This document shows, in pieces, positions 26,301 to 37,339 of a stretch of DNA of 64,000 nucleotides. The notes below the pieces were generated by a model. It saw only the letters and a program-made list of their open reading frames with translations. It had not been told where the DNA came from and made no database searches. The DNA is from Toxoplasma gondii ME49. Taxonomy: Eukaryota > Apicomplexa > Conoidasida > Eucoccidiorida > Sarcocystidae. Within the stretch, counting starts at the first letter, position 1. Every line of letters begins with the position of its first letter. Location of the stretch: contig NC_031471.1 of the NCBI RefSeq assembly GCF_000006565.2, forward strand, positions 1,924,661-1,988,660. Direction: 5' to 3'. A program made the position numbers and the translations under genes.

Positions 26301-29294
26301 TACGAATTTTGGTATTTGTGGAGGTAGTCGTCCTGTGAGAGCAGGTGTGAGTGCAGACATGAGATGGTAATTCTAATGTGAGTTGACAAGTTGAAGAAAC
26401 ACTTTCCAACCAAATTCAAGACATGTGCATTCTAACTAGTAATGACCCAACGAGAAATAACTACTAACAAACCGCCGGCGGTGGATGGAATTCCTTTCGA
26501 AAGTAAGGTTTTCAAAAAGGGCTAGGCACCACGATTCTCAGAGCGCTTACCATGGTCAGAAAAGCACGGTTTCTGTCGCCTTTTTGTCTCGGTCTTTTTT
26601 TCGCCAGAGCCGGAAGCGGGGAAAGAAAAGAAATCGACAGTTCCCGAGGTCGAAACTCCACCCCAAACGACGACGGACGAGTTGAGGGATTTGGCTACGG
26701 ACTTCGAGAGAAACTGGATTGATTTTCAGAGTTCGCTAGATGCCGCGCAAGAGCCTGATCAGGCGATTATGCGGTCTCAGTTGCTTCCCCAAGTTGAACG
26801 CGAAGTTACGGCTGAGGTAGACGAGCTGCTAAAGCAGGAGTTGGTACGCCTGCGGCAGCGGTTTGACCTGGTAAAGGAAAAGCGCTCGAAGAGAAAGGGA
26901 CAGAAGGGAGCGAAGAAAGCAAAGAAGGGAGAGAAGAACGCGAAAAAGGTCAAGTGCTGCAATGCGATGGACATCGCTGGGCCAGACGAAGACATTTTCC
27001 CTGATTTGGTCAAAGATGGAATTTTGAAGGCGATCGCACCCGCCAAACTCGAAGAATTCATCGGAAACTTCCCCGTCTGTGCCACCCCCACTGAAGAGTT
27101 TCTGCCGGCGCCGACGGCCTGGCAGATCAAACAGTTTCTTGTGGAACAAATTATTCTCCCTCTTGCCTCCACGCACATACGCGAAAGAACGCCCTTCCCC
27201 GCCAGGTCTCTCCTTCTTTATGGACCTCCAGGTATAGCCGCTGACAACGGAAGGGCATTCAATTGGGTACGCGCGACGGCATCTCCCTGTTTCAATTTGT
27301 TTCACGAATATGCAAGTGCGCTCAAACGTATGCGAATTTCCATAAAAAGCTTATACTATTAAGGTACACAGATAGACCTTTGTGTGCATGCGACTGGGAC
27401 TCTTTGTTTCGGAAGCCAGATTCCCCGTGATAAAAACCATCAACAGAGCACCCGACCAACTGACTGTGAACGAACACAAACGTGCCCTTCTTCTAAATAA
27501 ACAAACAAACCTACATAGATATGTGAATTTAAATCTGTACGGTGAGGTAAACGTGATGGACTGTTTCGCCGAGTGCTCCGTGACATGCTTTGTTTTTCAG
27601 GATCGGGGAAGTCTCTGGTCGCTCGCATTATTGCGACAGAAGCGGGAGCGATGTTTTACGATATCTCGCCGCACGTGATTGAGAATCTCTACAAACAGCA
27701 AAAGACTGGCACTTCCTTGATGATTCACAGAACGTTTCTCTCTGCACAGCAGCATGCACCAGCGGTGATTTACATCGATAATGTTGACCAAGTGTTCATG
27801 CCGAAGAAGGGCGGGAAAAAGAAAGGAAATGGGGGCGAAAGCCAATTGCAGTCAACCGCGTGGAGGATCAGAGATCAACTCAAGGCGCATCTAAACTTAG
27901 TAAGGTGCATACTCATGTTCAAATGAATCCATCGATCTAGAAAGATGCCCTCTAATTTGCGCCGACATGACCTTCGTACTCGTGTGTCTCATGGCTGTCA
28001 CATCTCTGTTAGTGTAAATCTGCGCCTCTGCCACCGCCGAAATTTCCTGCATACCTCAAACCCAGAAACAGTTTATCTAATGAGCCGTTTCCGCGTTCCC
28101 GAAACTCCATGTACAGCCCAAACGTGATTCCCCTTGAGCATACACATATATGTGTGTATATATTTATTTGCATGTAACGGTGCAGAAGATCTGCGATTCT
28201 ACATGGTGACAAATACTGAGCTCTAGAACGTTTTTGTCCGCATTTTCAGGTAAGGAAGGCCGGAGGCCCCCTAAGTAACTCGGATCGTCTTCTTATCATT
28301 GGGTGCACCTCTCGACCGTTTGCAGACCGGCTGGATCAGAAGGGCATGTCTGATTTCTTCGATCACAAACTCTGGCTAAACTTCCCCAACTACGACACGC
28401 GAAAAATGATATGGGAGAATCTCCTTCAGAAAAAGCACGCGAGGATTGAGACGCTGGCGCTCGCGAACCTCTCGACGTTGGCGGAGGTGGGAACCCCCAA
28501 GCAGTTTTGCACACGCGGGTTCTCGACGCATGCACGAAAAAAGAAATTCAAAAATGCAGACACGAAATTCGTCGAACGTCACACAACCAAGTACAGATAG
28601 ATCCATAAAAGTCAACATCTCTGCATAGCGCTGCAGCGTGGGAACACAGTGACAGAGTCAAACCTCAAATACTGAAGCCTACCCAATTATATGCAAGACG
28701 CAGAGAGGCAAGTCGACGTGGATTACGTCCACCCTTTTGTAGATGTAAGCTTCGTCTGCTGGATGCAAAAACGCCTATGTGTGGATCTCAGAAGTGCTCT
28801 TCGGCAGTATCGAGCTCGCGGTCGCTGTCGAATGTATCAAACTCCCGCTACTTCGGCTGTTCGCCGCGTTCGGTGTACTACCCCAGTGTAGTTTTTAAGA
28901 TAGCTAAAGAGTGCTGGTGTTGGATATCAGTGACTTGCGGCAGTATGGTATTCCCCTTTTCTTTCTGAACACACCACAACGCCCCCGTCCCGCCTGTCTT
29001 CTTTTCTTGCGTTTTTCTCAGATAAGCGAAGGCTACTCCAGCGGCGCACTGGAAGCTGCTGTCGATCACGTTTTCGTAGATCAGCGAATCGCACGCCTTG
29101 TGGACGAGCCTGTTCATCCCACAGAACTGATCGGGGTTCTCTCGCGACTTCCGTACTGCTGGCCAGAAGACTGGCTTCAGTTTCGGGAATTTGACTTCGT
29201 TGCCACGGGGGAAAAGGCACGCGTCGCCGCGAGAAAGGCCAAAGCTGAAGCAGAAAAAGCAGCTGCAGAGAAAGCGAACAGAAACAGAAAGTAA
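23356..29294 (+). CDS. DRC11: IQ-motif AAA protein, dynein regulatory complex subunit 11 (IQCA1/DRC11)
   Basis: In other flagellates this protein belongs to the nexin-dynein regulatory complex between axonemal doublets, so here it probably acts in the flagellated male gamete. Exons: 23356-23815, 24418-24609, 25169-25446, 26044-26248, 26608-27231, 27601-27899, 28250-28486, 29022-29294. They give 2568 nt (855 residues), close to the roughly 820 of the vertebrate protein. The start MSHRTYKKKL and the NIVHPQERAFVRKVLE block fit the family N-terminus. An IQ motif, RIQAVWRAWSCRRR, lies near residue 230. A Lys-rich linker precedes the AAA module. Walker A is GPPGSGKS at about 584-591, split by an intron. 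The Walker B position reads AVIYIDNVDQVF, with Asn where the catalytic Glu is expected. The C-terminus is an Ala/Lys/Glu helix. The exon 2 donor (GAAA|GTCAGC) is weak. Exon 4 could instead begin at 25849, adding 65 in-frame residues. Confidence 0.9.
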
Positions 29295-31204
29295 CTGTGC
29301 GACTCTAGGAATGCCCCCTGCGTGGAAACTCCATGAAAGTGAGCGTAGAGTCACACACCGTTCCTAAAATACAGGGATACTCCAGAAGAAGCTGTTCAGG
29401 AACGAGCTGCCCTTGAAACCGAAGGACAACTCGTGGCAGAACAGAAACGCTCTGAAGGTGAAAGAGTGGCAAAACCACGCATGGGATGCGAAACGAATCG
29501 GAACACGGCAAAAGATAAAGAGCGACAGTCCAACTGGACATTTAGTGCCTACTCTCTAGGGAACGCGTAAAAAGCGTGCTTCTTGTTATTAAGCAGGTAC
29601 CAGGCCCACAAGATCGCGATTCGTGTATTCCCTACGGAAGAAAAGACATCAGGCGATTGCCGAGAGAGTATTAGGATAGTTGCACGGCTACGTGACGGTA
29701 TAAATTTTCACCCACCTATAGGAAACATGGCGGTAGATACTTTATCACATGTGTACGTTGAAAGATAATAAAGATTGCTTCGGCGTTGGAAAGCCTAGTC
29801 ACAGGAGAGAAGCGAGGGGAAATCCGTACCCACGTTCTGCTTGTGTCATGGCATATATGGTGATACACTCTGAGGTTTCGGAGAATTTTTAGATCCGACA
29901 GGCCTCTCACAGACAAGGACGAGGAACCGCGAAGCGTTTGGGAAAGAAAACTGATCGAAACGCCTCTTCGATGGCCGGACAAACACTTCTGACACTGAGT
30001 GGAATAACCCAAACCGGGAAGTCTGTGCGCATTCCGGAGGCAGCGGCCTGTGAGTCGGAGCGGTGACAGTGAAGAAAAAAGGACCTCTACGCTTCTTCAC
30101 TCTCCCACTCGACGGGAGCATTCTCTAGGCAGACCTTAAATCATGGTTTACTTTTTTATCAAGCCGCATAAGCAAGCATCAGAAGTGAACGCGTGACACA
30201 AAGACATTCCTCACACTTTCCCTGTTTCCTCTACTTTTGTTCCAACACCTTATCCGCTTATCCTTCAACCGCGCCCTGAAAGCGTCACATGCCAGTGTCT
30301 TAAGACATCCAGGTAGTTCCACGTCAGCAGCACGATACATACGCACTTCCTCTGAACGCAGCCTCTGTCAAGACTATCGCTACTTGCATCGCCGCAGACC
30401 GGCGAGCTGCCGCAACGTGGACATTTTTCGCTTTTCGATGTGCTGTAGAGAAGCTCTTGTCTTCCGAGACACCCGTCTCCGAGGCAACACCCGTGAGCTG
30501 ACAACGGGAACGAAACTCGGTGCGGCATCTAGCTTTCTGTTGTCCGGTTTTCCAGTCGTGCTCTTTCCAAAGAACCTTTGTCTCAGTTGTTTCGGTCGAA
30601 GGAGTGACCCCCTTCTCTCGCGCCTCAATCTCCCGCACACACTAGCACTTTACTCGGTTTTCTTGGAAAACATGATATTCTGTGTCTGATTCGTACCGAA
30701 CCGTGACTGGGGAAGGCCGTGCGTATTCTGAGCCTCCGAATCTCTGTCTTACCAGTCACCCTGCGGCTTCCGATTGACCGTCTTTGCGAGACGGGGCGAA
30801 AAACGCCGCACCGCGCAGATCTGTTTATTTCCTTGTGCTTTGCCGAGCCTCGAGAAAAGGAAACACTTGGATACCGATGCAGCGCGCACACAGAACGACA
30901 GGGTGGGGGGATTGTCTTTGCGCTCTGGGGGTGTTTGCTCGGCCGCTGCGGTCTTCCGCATGTAGAGGAGCGAGAAAAGGAAGACGACGGCTGGCAATGA
31001 GCAGGCTTTCTGCGTTTTTGGTTTTCTTTTCCTCACACAGTCTGCCTTTTTTGTCTGCTCTTCACTTGTTTCTTGGACGCCATTTCCAGTAGTCGTTCTT
31101 CCACTGTCCCCCGGTGGAATCGGCGCGCGGTTTCCTGCGAACGCGCTTTCTTTGAAGAACTTTCTGCTTTCCCTGCTTGCCGAGCTTCCGCAGAGGAAAC
31201 CAAG
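29295..31204. other. Intergenic region between DRC11 and Sec61 beta
   Basis: This holds the DRC11 3' end and the Sec61 beta promoter and leader. A 150-residue frame at 30237-30689 overlaps equally long frames on the other strand and has no recognisable content. Nothing else stands out. Confidence 0.5.
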
Positions 31205-32932
31205 ATGGTGGTACGTCACTTGTCTTTGAGAAGAAAATACGGAGGAAAGGGCTCCGGTGTCGCCACCCTCGACTATCCCGGCAAGAAACGCGGTGTTTTC
31301 CTCTTTTCATCTCGCACCGAAAGTGCTCCATAGGGCAAAAACTCGGTTTTCTCTCGACAGTTCAAGAGGAAGACAAAAAGCCAAGTCTGCCTGCTAACTC
31401 GTGTACCGAAGAGAGTATGCTGCGAGTCAGAGAAACAACTGTCCTTCGTTTTTGGTTTGAAAAGTTGTCTTTCCTTTCGGGAAACCATCCCGACAGTGCT
31501 CAAATGAGTGTGTGTGTGTACGTGCATGCTGAAAATACACGTTTTCGGCGTGACGCACAAAACTTTGGAAAAGTGACCGAGACCACTGCCCAAGTTGCGT
31601 GGACGCAAAATTCTCGTGTCACTCTAGGCGTGCTGCGCGAGAGTCATTCTTCGCCCTCTCCCGTTGTCGTCTTCATGTTCTCCATGACGTTTGTTTCTCC
31701 TTCCTCGTGATTTACGTTCTGTGAATAGACGCGTTTGTGGCTTCGCCCCCCAAGACTCAGCACGGACTCTCGAACCGTTAAGCAGCCTCTGTTTCGTCCT
31801 CGGTCTTTCAGTCACTGCGAAGCATCTCTCGCCTCGCGAGAAACTCTTTTGTCACGGTGTGTTGTCTTGCCCCGAGTTGCCTCAAAAATGTTGCGTGCTT
31901 CCAAGGCCTCAAGAAACTTGCGGGTGTTCACACTCACGTTTCCCCGTCTCGTCGGTCTCACTCTCTCTGTCCCCGTCGTCTGTGTGCGCGTTGCCAGCGT
32001 TCTTTTTCGTCATTCTCGTTTTTTCCTCTCCAGCGCCCATCTCACTTTGCAGGACTGTGTGCAGGTTTCGGTGTGTCTGTCCTGGCGTCAACAGGCGCCC
32101 CGTCGGCGCTGACGAGACTCGACGTTTCTGCATTTCGACAGTTCTTTCTTCTGTCTTGTCTTTTTCCAGGGAACAAACGCTCCTTCTGCGCAGGCGTCTT
32201 CTGCCCAACACGTTGGCGGCGCTCGCACCTCCGTGCCTCGGTAAGGAAAAGGTTTCCGTCTCCTCTTTGTCTCCCTTTTCCAGACTTCTCTTCTTCACTG
32301 GGTGTTCCTCTGAAGTTCCTCTGCTTTCGCATCCGTGCAAGCAAGTGCTCGATTTCCTTTCGAACGTCTCCGACCGCAGTTCCCTCCCGCTCTGGACATT
32401 TTTCTGCGGCCGTGGAGATCTCGGGTTTCTTGCCGTTGACGGCGTCGGTAGACAAAGACACTTGCCACCGTAGGATTTCTGTCTGCGCTTCTTTTGCACT
32501 TTTTTCAGGCGGAGAGTCACGGCTGGGGGTGGCGCGTCGAGCGCAGCTGGCCAGCGCTCTAGGGGAGTGCCTGCGTCCTCCCAGGGTATCTTGCGTTTCT
32601 ACACTGACGACACTCCAGGTCTAAAGATGTAAGCAAGCTTCAAAGAACGCGTGTAGAACGCAAGAGAGGACAACGCGTTCTCACTTCAATAGTCGGAGGC
32701 CTGCGCCTGTGTTCGTAGCCTTCACGATGCTGCCATGGTGAGCACGCAGAGACACTCACATCCAGAGATGCACCTTCTGGGTGCGCGTCTGATGACCTTC
32801 TGCCTCTTTCTGTCGCTTTGTTGCTGCAGCGGACCCCAGACGGTTCTGATCCTCACTCTCTGCTTCATGGCCTCTGTCGTTCTCCTCCACATCGTCGGCA
32901 AGGTTCATCAGACGTACGGCGGAGAGAACTAG
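31205..32932 (+). CDS. SEC61B: Sec61 beta, ER translocon small subunit
   Basis: This is the tail-anchored beta subunit of the ER protein-conducting channel, working with Sec61 alpha and gamma. Exons: 31205-31210, 32170-32240, 32509-32628, 32830-32932, giving 300 nt and 99 residues (the human protein has 96). Residues 3-50 are a small, polar, Gly/Ser/Ala-rich cytosolic segment starting GTNAPSAQASSAQ. Next comes the family signature GILRFYTDDTPGLKIGPQ at about 52-69. A single membrane span, TVLILTLCFMASVVLLHIVG, covers about 70-89 and is followed by a short lumenal tail. Exons 2-4 are secure from family similarity and phase. The first exon, only ATGGTG in the context accaagATGG before a GTACGT donor, is inferred: it is in phase, gives a normal length, and the next ATG candidates fit less well. 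The following intron is 959 nt. It converges with the gene at 34874-37339. Confidence 0.88.
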
Positions 32933-34873
32933 AGGAGCAGAGCTCGAAGTTGGAGCTCGTTCAGATCTTTGCTGCGTCTGCCGCGTCTTAGCAGTTGCTA
33001 TGCTCCCTGCATGCGTAGATGGCAACTCTGTCGCTGTGACAGCGGACGCCGAGCAACCCAGATGGGGAGGAGAGGCGGGAGCCGTTTTTATTGCAGAGGA
33101 GAAAGCACTGGACAGACGGCGGAGCGACGAAGAGTGTCTGTGGAAAGTTGCGCTTTCTGGGGGAGAATCAGACGACCTCGATGAACAGGCTCAAGTGCCC
33201 TTCCGGTCAACAGTTGATGCTCAGTCTTCGAACGCGAAAAACGGATCTAGTGGAGAACGGGATTGCACTCCTGAAAATGTCTTTTGCTCCTGCGAGACAA
33301 AACGCGATCTGAAGCTCCGCAGACGTCTCCGGCGCGGACACTCTGTGTCTTCGGCGTTTCAAAAGAAACGCGAGAATCTCCCACTCGATATACTATTTAT
33401 ATACATATATATAAGGGGATAAACAAGTCAATTGAAGCACGGGTCTTCGCTAACACACGGTCAAGTCTGTGCACAAGAGAAAGATGTACCTATTCTCCGA
33501 CGCAGCTGTGTATGATTATATATCTTCACATACACATGTAGAGAGTTCTGCGAGATACAGACGCGCAGCAGCGCGAAAACGTAAAATGTCTTCCCTCCCT
33601 GTGAACGTACGCATTCGCACAAGAAGATGGACGCTTTTATAGTCCAACGGGGCCATATATAGCACGGTCATATATATATATATATATATATGTTGTGTGT
33701 GTAGTTGTGCGAGACATATACATGTAGCCGCCCCAAAACGAAGAAATCTTCAGTCTCTCATTGTACATGCATGCAGCTGAGTAGTAGGCGTCCGGGGGAC
33801 TGACAGAGGAGCTCTCATTGTAAAACAGGTCTAAGCTGCCTTTCTTGCTCTCAAGAGTGGCAAGGAGTTGTTAACGTTGTCTCACGCTTCTTTCTACAAA
33901 TTTCATCGGGCTGAACTGCGTTGCACTCTCTACTATATCTGCTACGCCGTTGAATGCTTTGACTAGAGTGTTCTTCCAGTGAGCGGGACGCATGATTCTT
34001 CCAAAGATGTTCCCTGATTTGCAGTGACAGTCGTTAGTGGTGTTTCTTTCACGGGGCGTACACGCGAACTTCTATTTGGCAGGTCGTTTCGCCTGCACGC
34101 ATTTTCGGCTCTCTTTGGGGAGCCCAATTGTCTACCGGATTCACAGATCTGTTTGCTGCTTTGCTAGAGGAAATACCAGCTGCCTGTAGCATATTCGCTA
34201 AACGCATGGCGGGCCTCCTAGACTTTCGTGCGGTTGCATTGATGACTACTGGTGGCAACTCAAGCACGCACCATCCGACTGGCAGTGTTCTTGATTCGCT
34301 GGAGATGCGTGCATTCGAGAGTGTTTGACTCCTCTGTTGTAAACCGTGGTTTGGCACAGAAAAAACTTTCTTCACGCTTGCAGCAGTGTGTCCGGTGTGC
34401 AATGCGAAGTGTGAGGCCCTGTGACGCCCAGGATTTATCTACACTTGTCTATCGACGCAGCTACCCAGCGCTTCGAACATCTACGTTTTTTCGCGAGCGC
34501 GTTCAATTGCATTTCGTCAGAAGCGACGCCTGGCTGGGGTGACGGCAGAAAAACAGCAGTTGTCGGGAAGCGAGGGCGGGCGGCGCGCACGGTCACTTGC
34601 TGAGACAGCCGCCGGTGGCAGGTTGTGTCAGAACTAATGTTTTCGCTTGAAATTCATAGAACACGCGCTGGAAGAAGCAGAGGGGTGGCCGTTCAACTTT
34701 AGACATCAAGAGATGATGGACAATGGAAGAACGGCGTTTGCGACCGCCCCTTGCCCCCCCCCTATGAACTGCTTGTTGCGCCTTCATGGAATCACACAAT
34801 CACAAATAACAGACGGTTTCGGATCTTCGGTTCATCCTGGCGGTTCGCCCACTTGCTCCTCTTCTTCTTGCAA
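32933..34873. other. Convergent intergenic region between Sec61 beta and the unknown five-exon gene
   Basis: It holds the 3' ends of both genes, a (TA)n tract at about 33669-33691, the weak frame at 33000-33422, and overlapping protein-like frames on opposite strands at 34049-34402. No family could be assigned to any of them. Confidence 0.5.
33000..33422 (+). CDS. Weak candidate: 140-residue open frame just downstream of Sec61 beta
   Basis: The frame begins 67 bases after the Sec61 beta stop with MLPACVDGNSVAVTADAEQP and has mixed, protein-like composition until it runs into a (TA)n tract at its end. It has no recognisable domain, and its position fits the 3' untranslated region of Sec61 beta. 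It is listed because the composition is unusually even for a chance frame. Confidence 0.15.
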   Translation: MLPACVDGNSVAVTADAEQPRWGGEAGAVFIAEEKALDRRRSDEECLWKVALSGGESDDLDEQAQVPFRSTVDAQSSNAKNGSSGERDCTPENVFCSCETKRDLKLRRRLRRGHSVSSAFQKKRENLPLDILFIYIYIRG

Positions 34874-37339
34874 TCACTTCTTCTCGTCTTTCTCGCCGTT
34901 CTTGTCTTCTTGGTCTACCTTCTTGAGTGTTTTGTAATAGCGCATCCAAGGCTCGTACATTTCATCTGGGACCTCGACTTCCAACTTGACCAGCTAGAAA
35001 CGCAACAACACAATCTTGCGGACATGCATGCAAAGTCATGTGTCTCGCGAGCGCGCGTCCTGAGCCTCGAGAAACGACCTCATTCTTCTTTTGCCAATCA
35101 GTCTGTTACATCTGCACGCGAAGCCTGCCTGTTTCTGTGAAACTCCACGAACCAGTCACGCCGTGACAGGAGACCTCGAGTTTTTGCCAGTTAAACGGTT
35201 CTTCCCCGAATGTGTTCAGATTCAAGATCCATCCTTTCTTTCTTACCTTTGTGACGAATTTCTCATCGGCCGTGGTTAGGCGAACGTCCACAGGCTTCGA
35301 GTAACACTCGGGCAGAAACGGCATGTACGCTTTGCACTTGCACGTGCTGTCGGGGGAAGAATCGACTTCTTCCGACAATCTGGACGCGTCACAGAAACCA
35401 CAAACGGTTCTACTAGACCCTGTTGCGTGTTTCTTCGGAGACACAGGTCGATGCATGAAGATCCTTTTCCTCTTGTCAAGTCCACAGATGCGCAGAAATC
35501 CATTTTGGCAAGCTCTGCGCTCGCCAAACCACGGTCATCTACGACCAGCAACACAAAGCCACGCTACCCCCTTTGGAGTGCTCTCACAAACCCTGTGGTA
35601 AACACCGCCACAGAGCACCTCTTCAACAAACCACCTGGACGCATCCCATACGTCAACAACCATATATGTATATATATATGTGTATACATGCATTTACATT
35701 TTTAGGGTAGACTGGATGCACCCTGATAGAAGGGGTTCAGGGGATAGTGGCGAGTTGGAAAAAAACTGGGCGGAGGTGCCCTCCTTTGAGACTGGACTTT
35801 CGACGAGGCTCCTCGTCAATGCCTCTGTGCGGCGATCCTCACCTCTTGCAGTTTTGCCCCTGGATCACGCACAGAAGACGGTTCGTGTTCGGATTCTCCT
35901 CAGGCTTGCAAATCGTTCCGACCCTGCAAATAAGCATTCACAGATCGACGGTCGATTGTTCGGCGCCCTCCTAAGCGCTTGCTTCTCGCGTACCATACAT
36001 ACACATCTGCAGTCTACAGATATATATATATATATATAATTATATATATATATATATAAAATAGGAATTTGGATATGAATGGTGGATCGACTTCACGCGC
36101 CACTGCAGAGTTGGAGTTTTGCCCGAAGAACAGCAGGTTGTAGGAATCCGCGCTTTGCTGGTTGGGTAGCGTGTCATCACGAAATGCACTCGAATTCCTG
36201 CACGCGCAGATTTCGTTCACTGTCTCTGTCCGAGTCTCGCCACTACATGATTGTATCGATCTACGTGGTTTTTTTACCGGATTGTTAGCGCCTTACCAGA
36301 GTTTTCCGTAGATGAATTCTTGTTCGTCAGACTGGATTTTGAGCATCGTCACGGGGTCTTTGGGAGGAAAGTAGGCGCTAAAGATGCGTTTGCCGTTCTC
36401 GACCCGCATGTGGAGGGGCGCCTCTACTCGGCTGCCTGTAAAACAAACCGTTCCATCCGTTCGATTCCTTTTTCTTCTCGCACATCCCGTCCCCTCCTCA
36501 CCGACTCACCGCCACTCCAGTTCTGTCACCGGAAGCAGCCGCGACCCTCAGTCACCCATTCGGACGAGAGCAGTCTCGCAACAAAGTAACTTGTCTCCAA
36601 TCTTTCTCAACTCCCTACCTGGCCTCCCCCGTCACACATCTGGGCATGCACATACACATCCACACAGACATACTTAAACGCCACTGTGTGCAGAGATACA
36701 TGTAGATGCATCAGGATTATACACACCTACATCTACATATATATAAATATATACATATACATATGTACGTATATTTGAGGACGTTTAGAGACAGGTGCAT
36801 TGGCGAGTATTAGGGTGTCAAAGGAGCACAAGACCTTGTCGGAAAAGAACGAGGAGTAATCGAGAAACGCACGGCAGGTTCACCGAGAGAGGTGGACCCA
36901 GCATGCGGAGACAAAGAAAATCTGAAGACAGTCCGATTCTTCAGGTTTTCACGGGCGTTTTGTTCTTGTTGCCACGGCGAAGTTGAAACCTCCGGCCATC
37001 TGTTTCCTGCATTATCGTATTTATCGGTTGTTCTCCATCTTCCTTACGCCCTCACGGCGTTGTTTCCTGGATATCTCAACGGCGTTTTCTCCTCTGCATA
37101 TTCCATGGTTTCCACGAACCACGCTTTTTCTCCAGCGTTGTGTGTGTACTGCCTTCGACTTCTTCTCCCCAACGTTTCCCGTCCTTCGTCTCTCTCTCTT
37201 CCGCCGACACCTTCTCTCGACTTTCGCTTTTCCTACCCTTTGTCTTGCGCTGGAGTCCGTCGTTGTCGACGACAAAAATGCGGCAGTAGCCGACAAAGGG
37301 GAGGAGATCCTGGTCCTCGACCTTGCTGACGAGTTCCAT
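34874..37339 (-). CDS. Conserved-looking 180-residue protein of unknown function, five exons
   Basis: I do not recognise this protein. Exons in transcript order are 37237-37339, 36297-36435, 35843-35923, 35247-35346 and 34874-34993. They total 543 nt (180 residues), and every intron has GT..AG ends and a compatible phase, which chance would rarely give. The start MELVSKVEDQDLLPFVGYCR has the favourable context gacaagATGG. There is no signal peptide or membrane span. The body alternates short hydrophobic strand-like runs (RIFVVDNDG, MLKIQSDEQEFIYGKLWVG, RLLCVIQG) with polar turns. It suggests a compact beta-rich domain followed by a helix (EVPDEMYEPWMRYYKTLKK) and an acidic/basic tail. Seven cysteines include a CxxxCxC cluster (NCKSTCKCK, about 105-113). 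It might be a small cytosolic or mitochondrial protein restricted to apicomplexans, but nothing in the sequence decides that. (TA)n tracts sit in three of its introns. Confidence 0.78.
35997..36060. repeat. (TA)n tract in an intron of the five-exon gene
   Basis: A run of tatata broken by a single aatta, between exons 2 and 3. Similar, shorter tracts lie in its introns at about 35662-35690 and 36735-36775. Confidence 0.8.
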
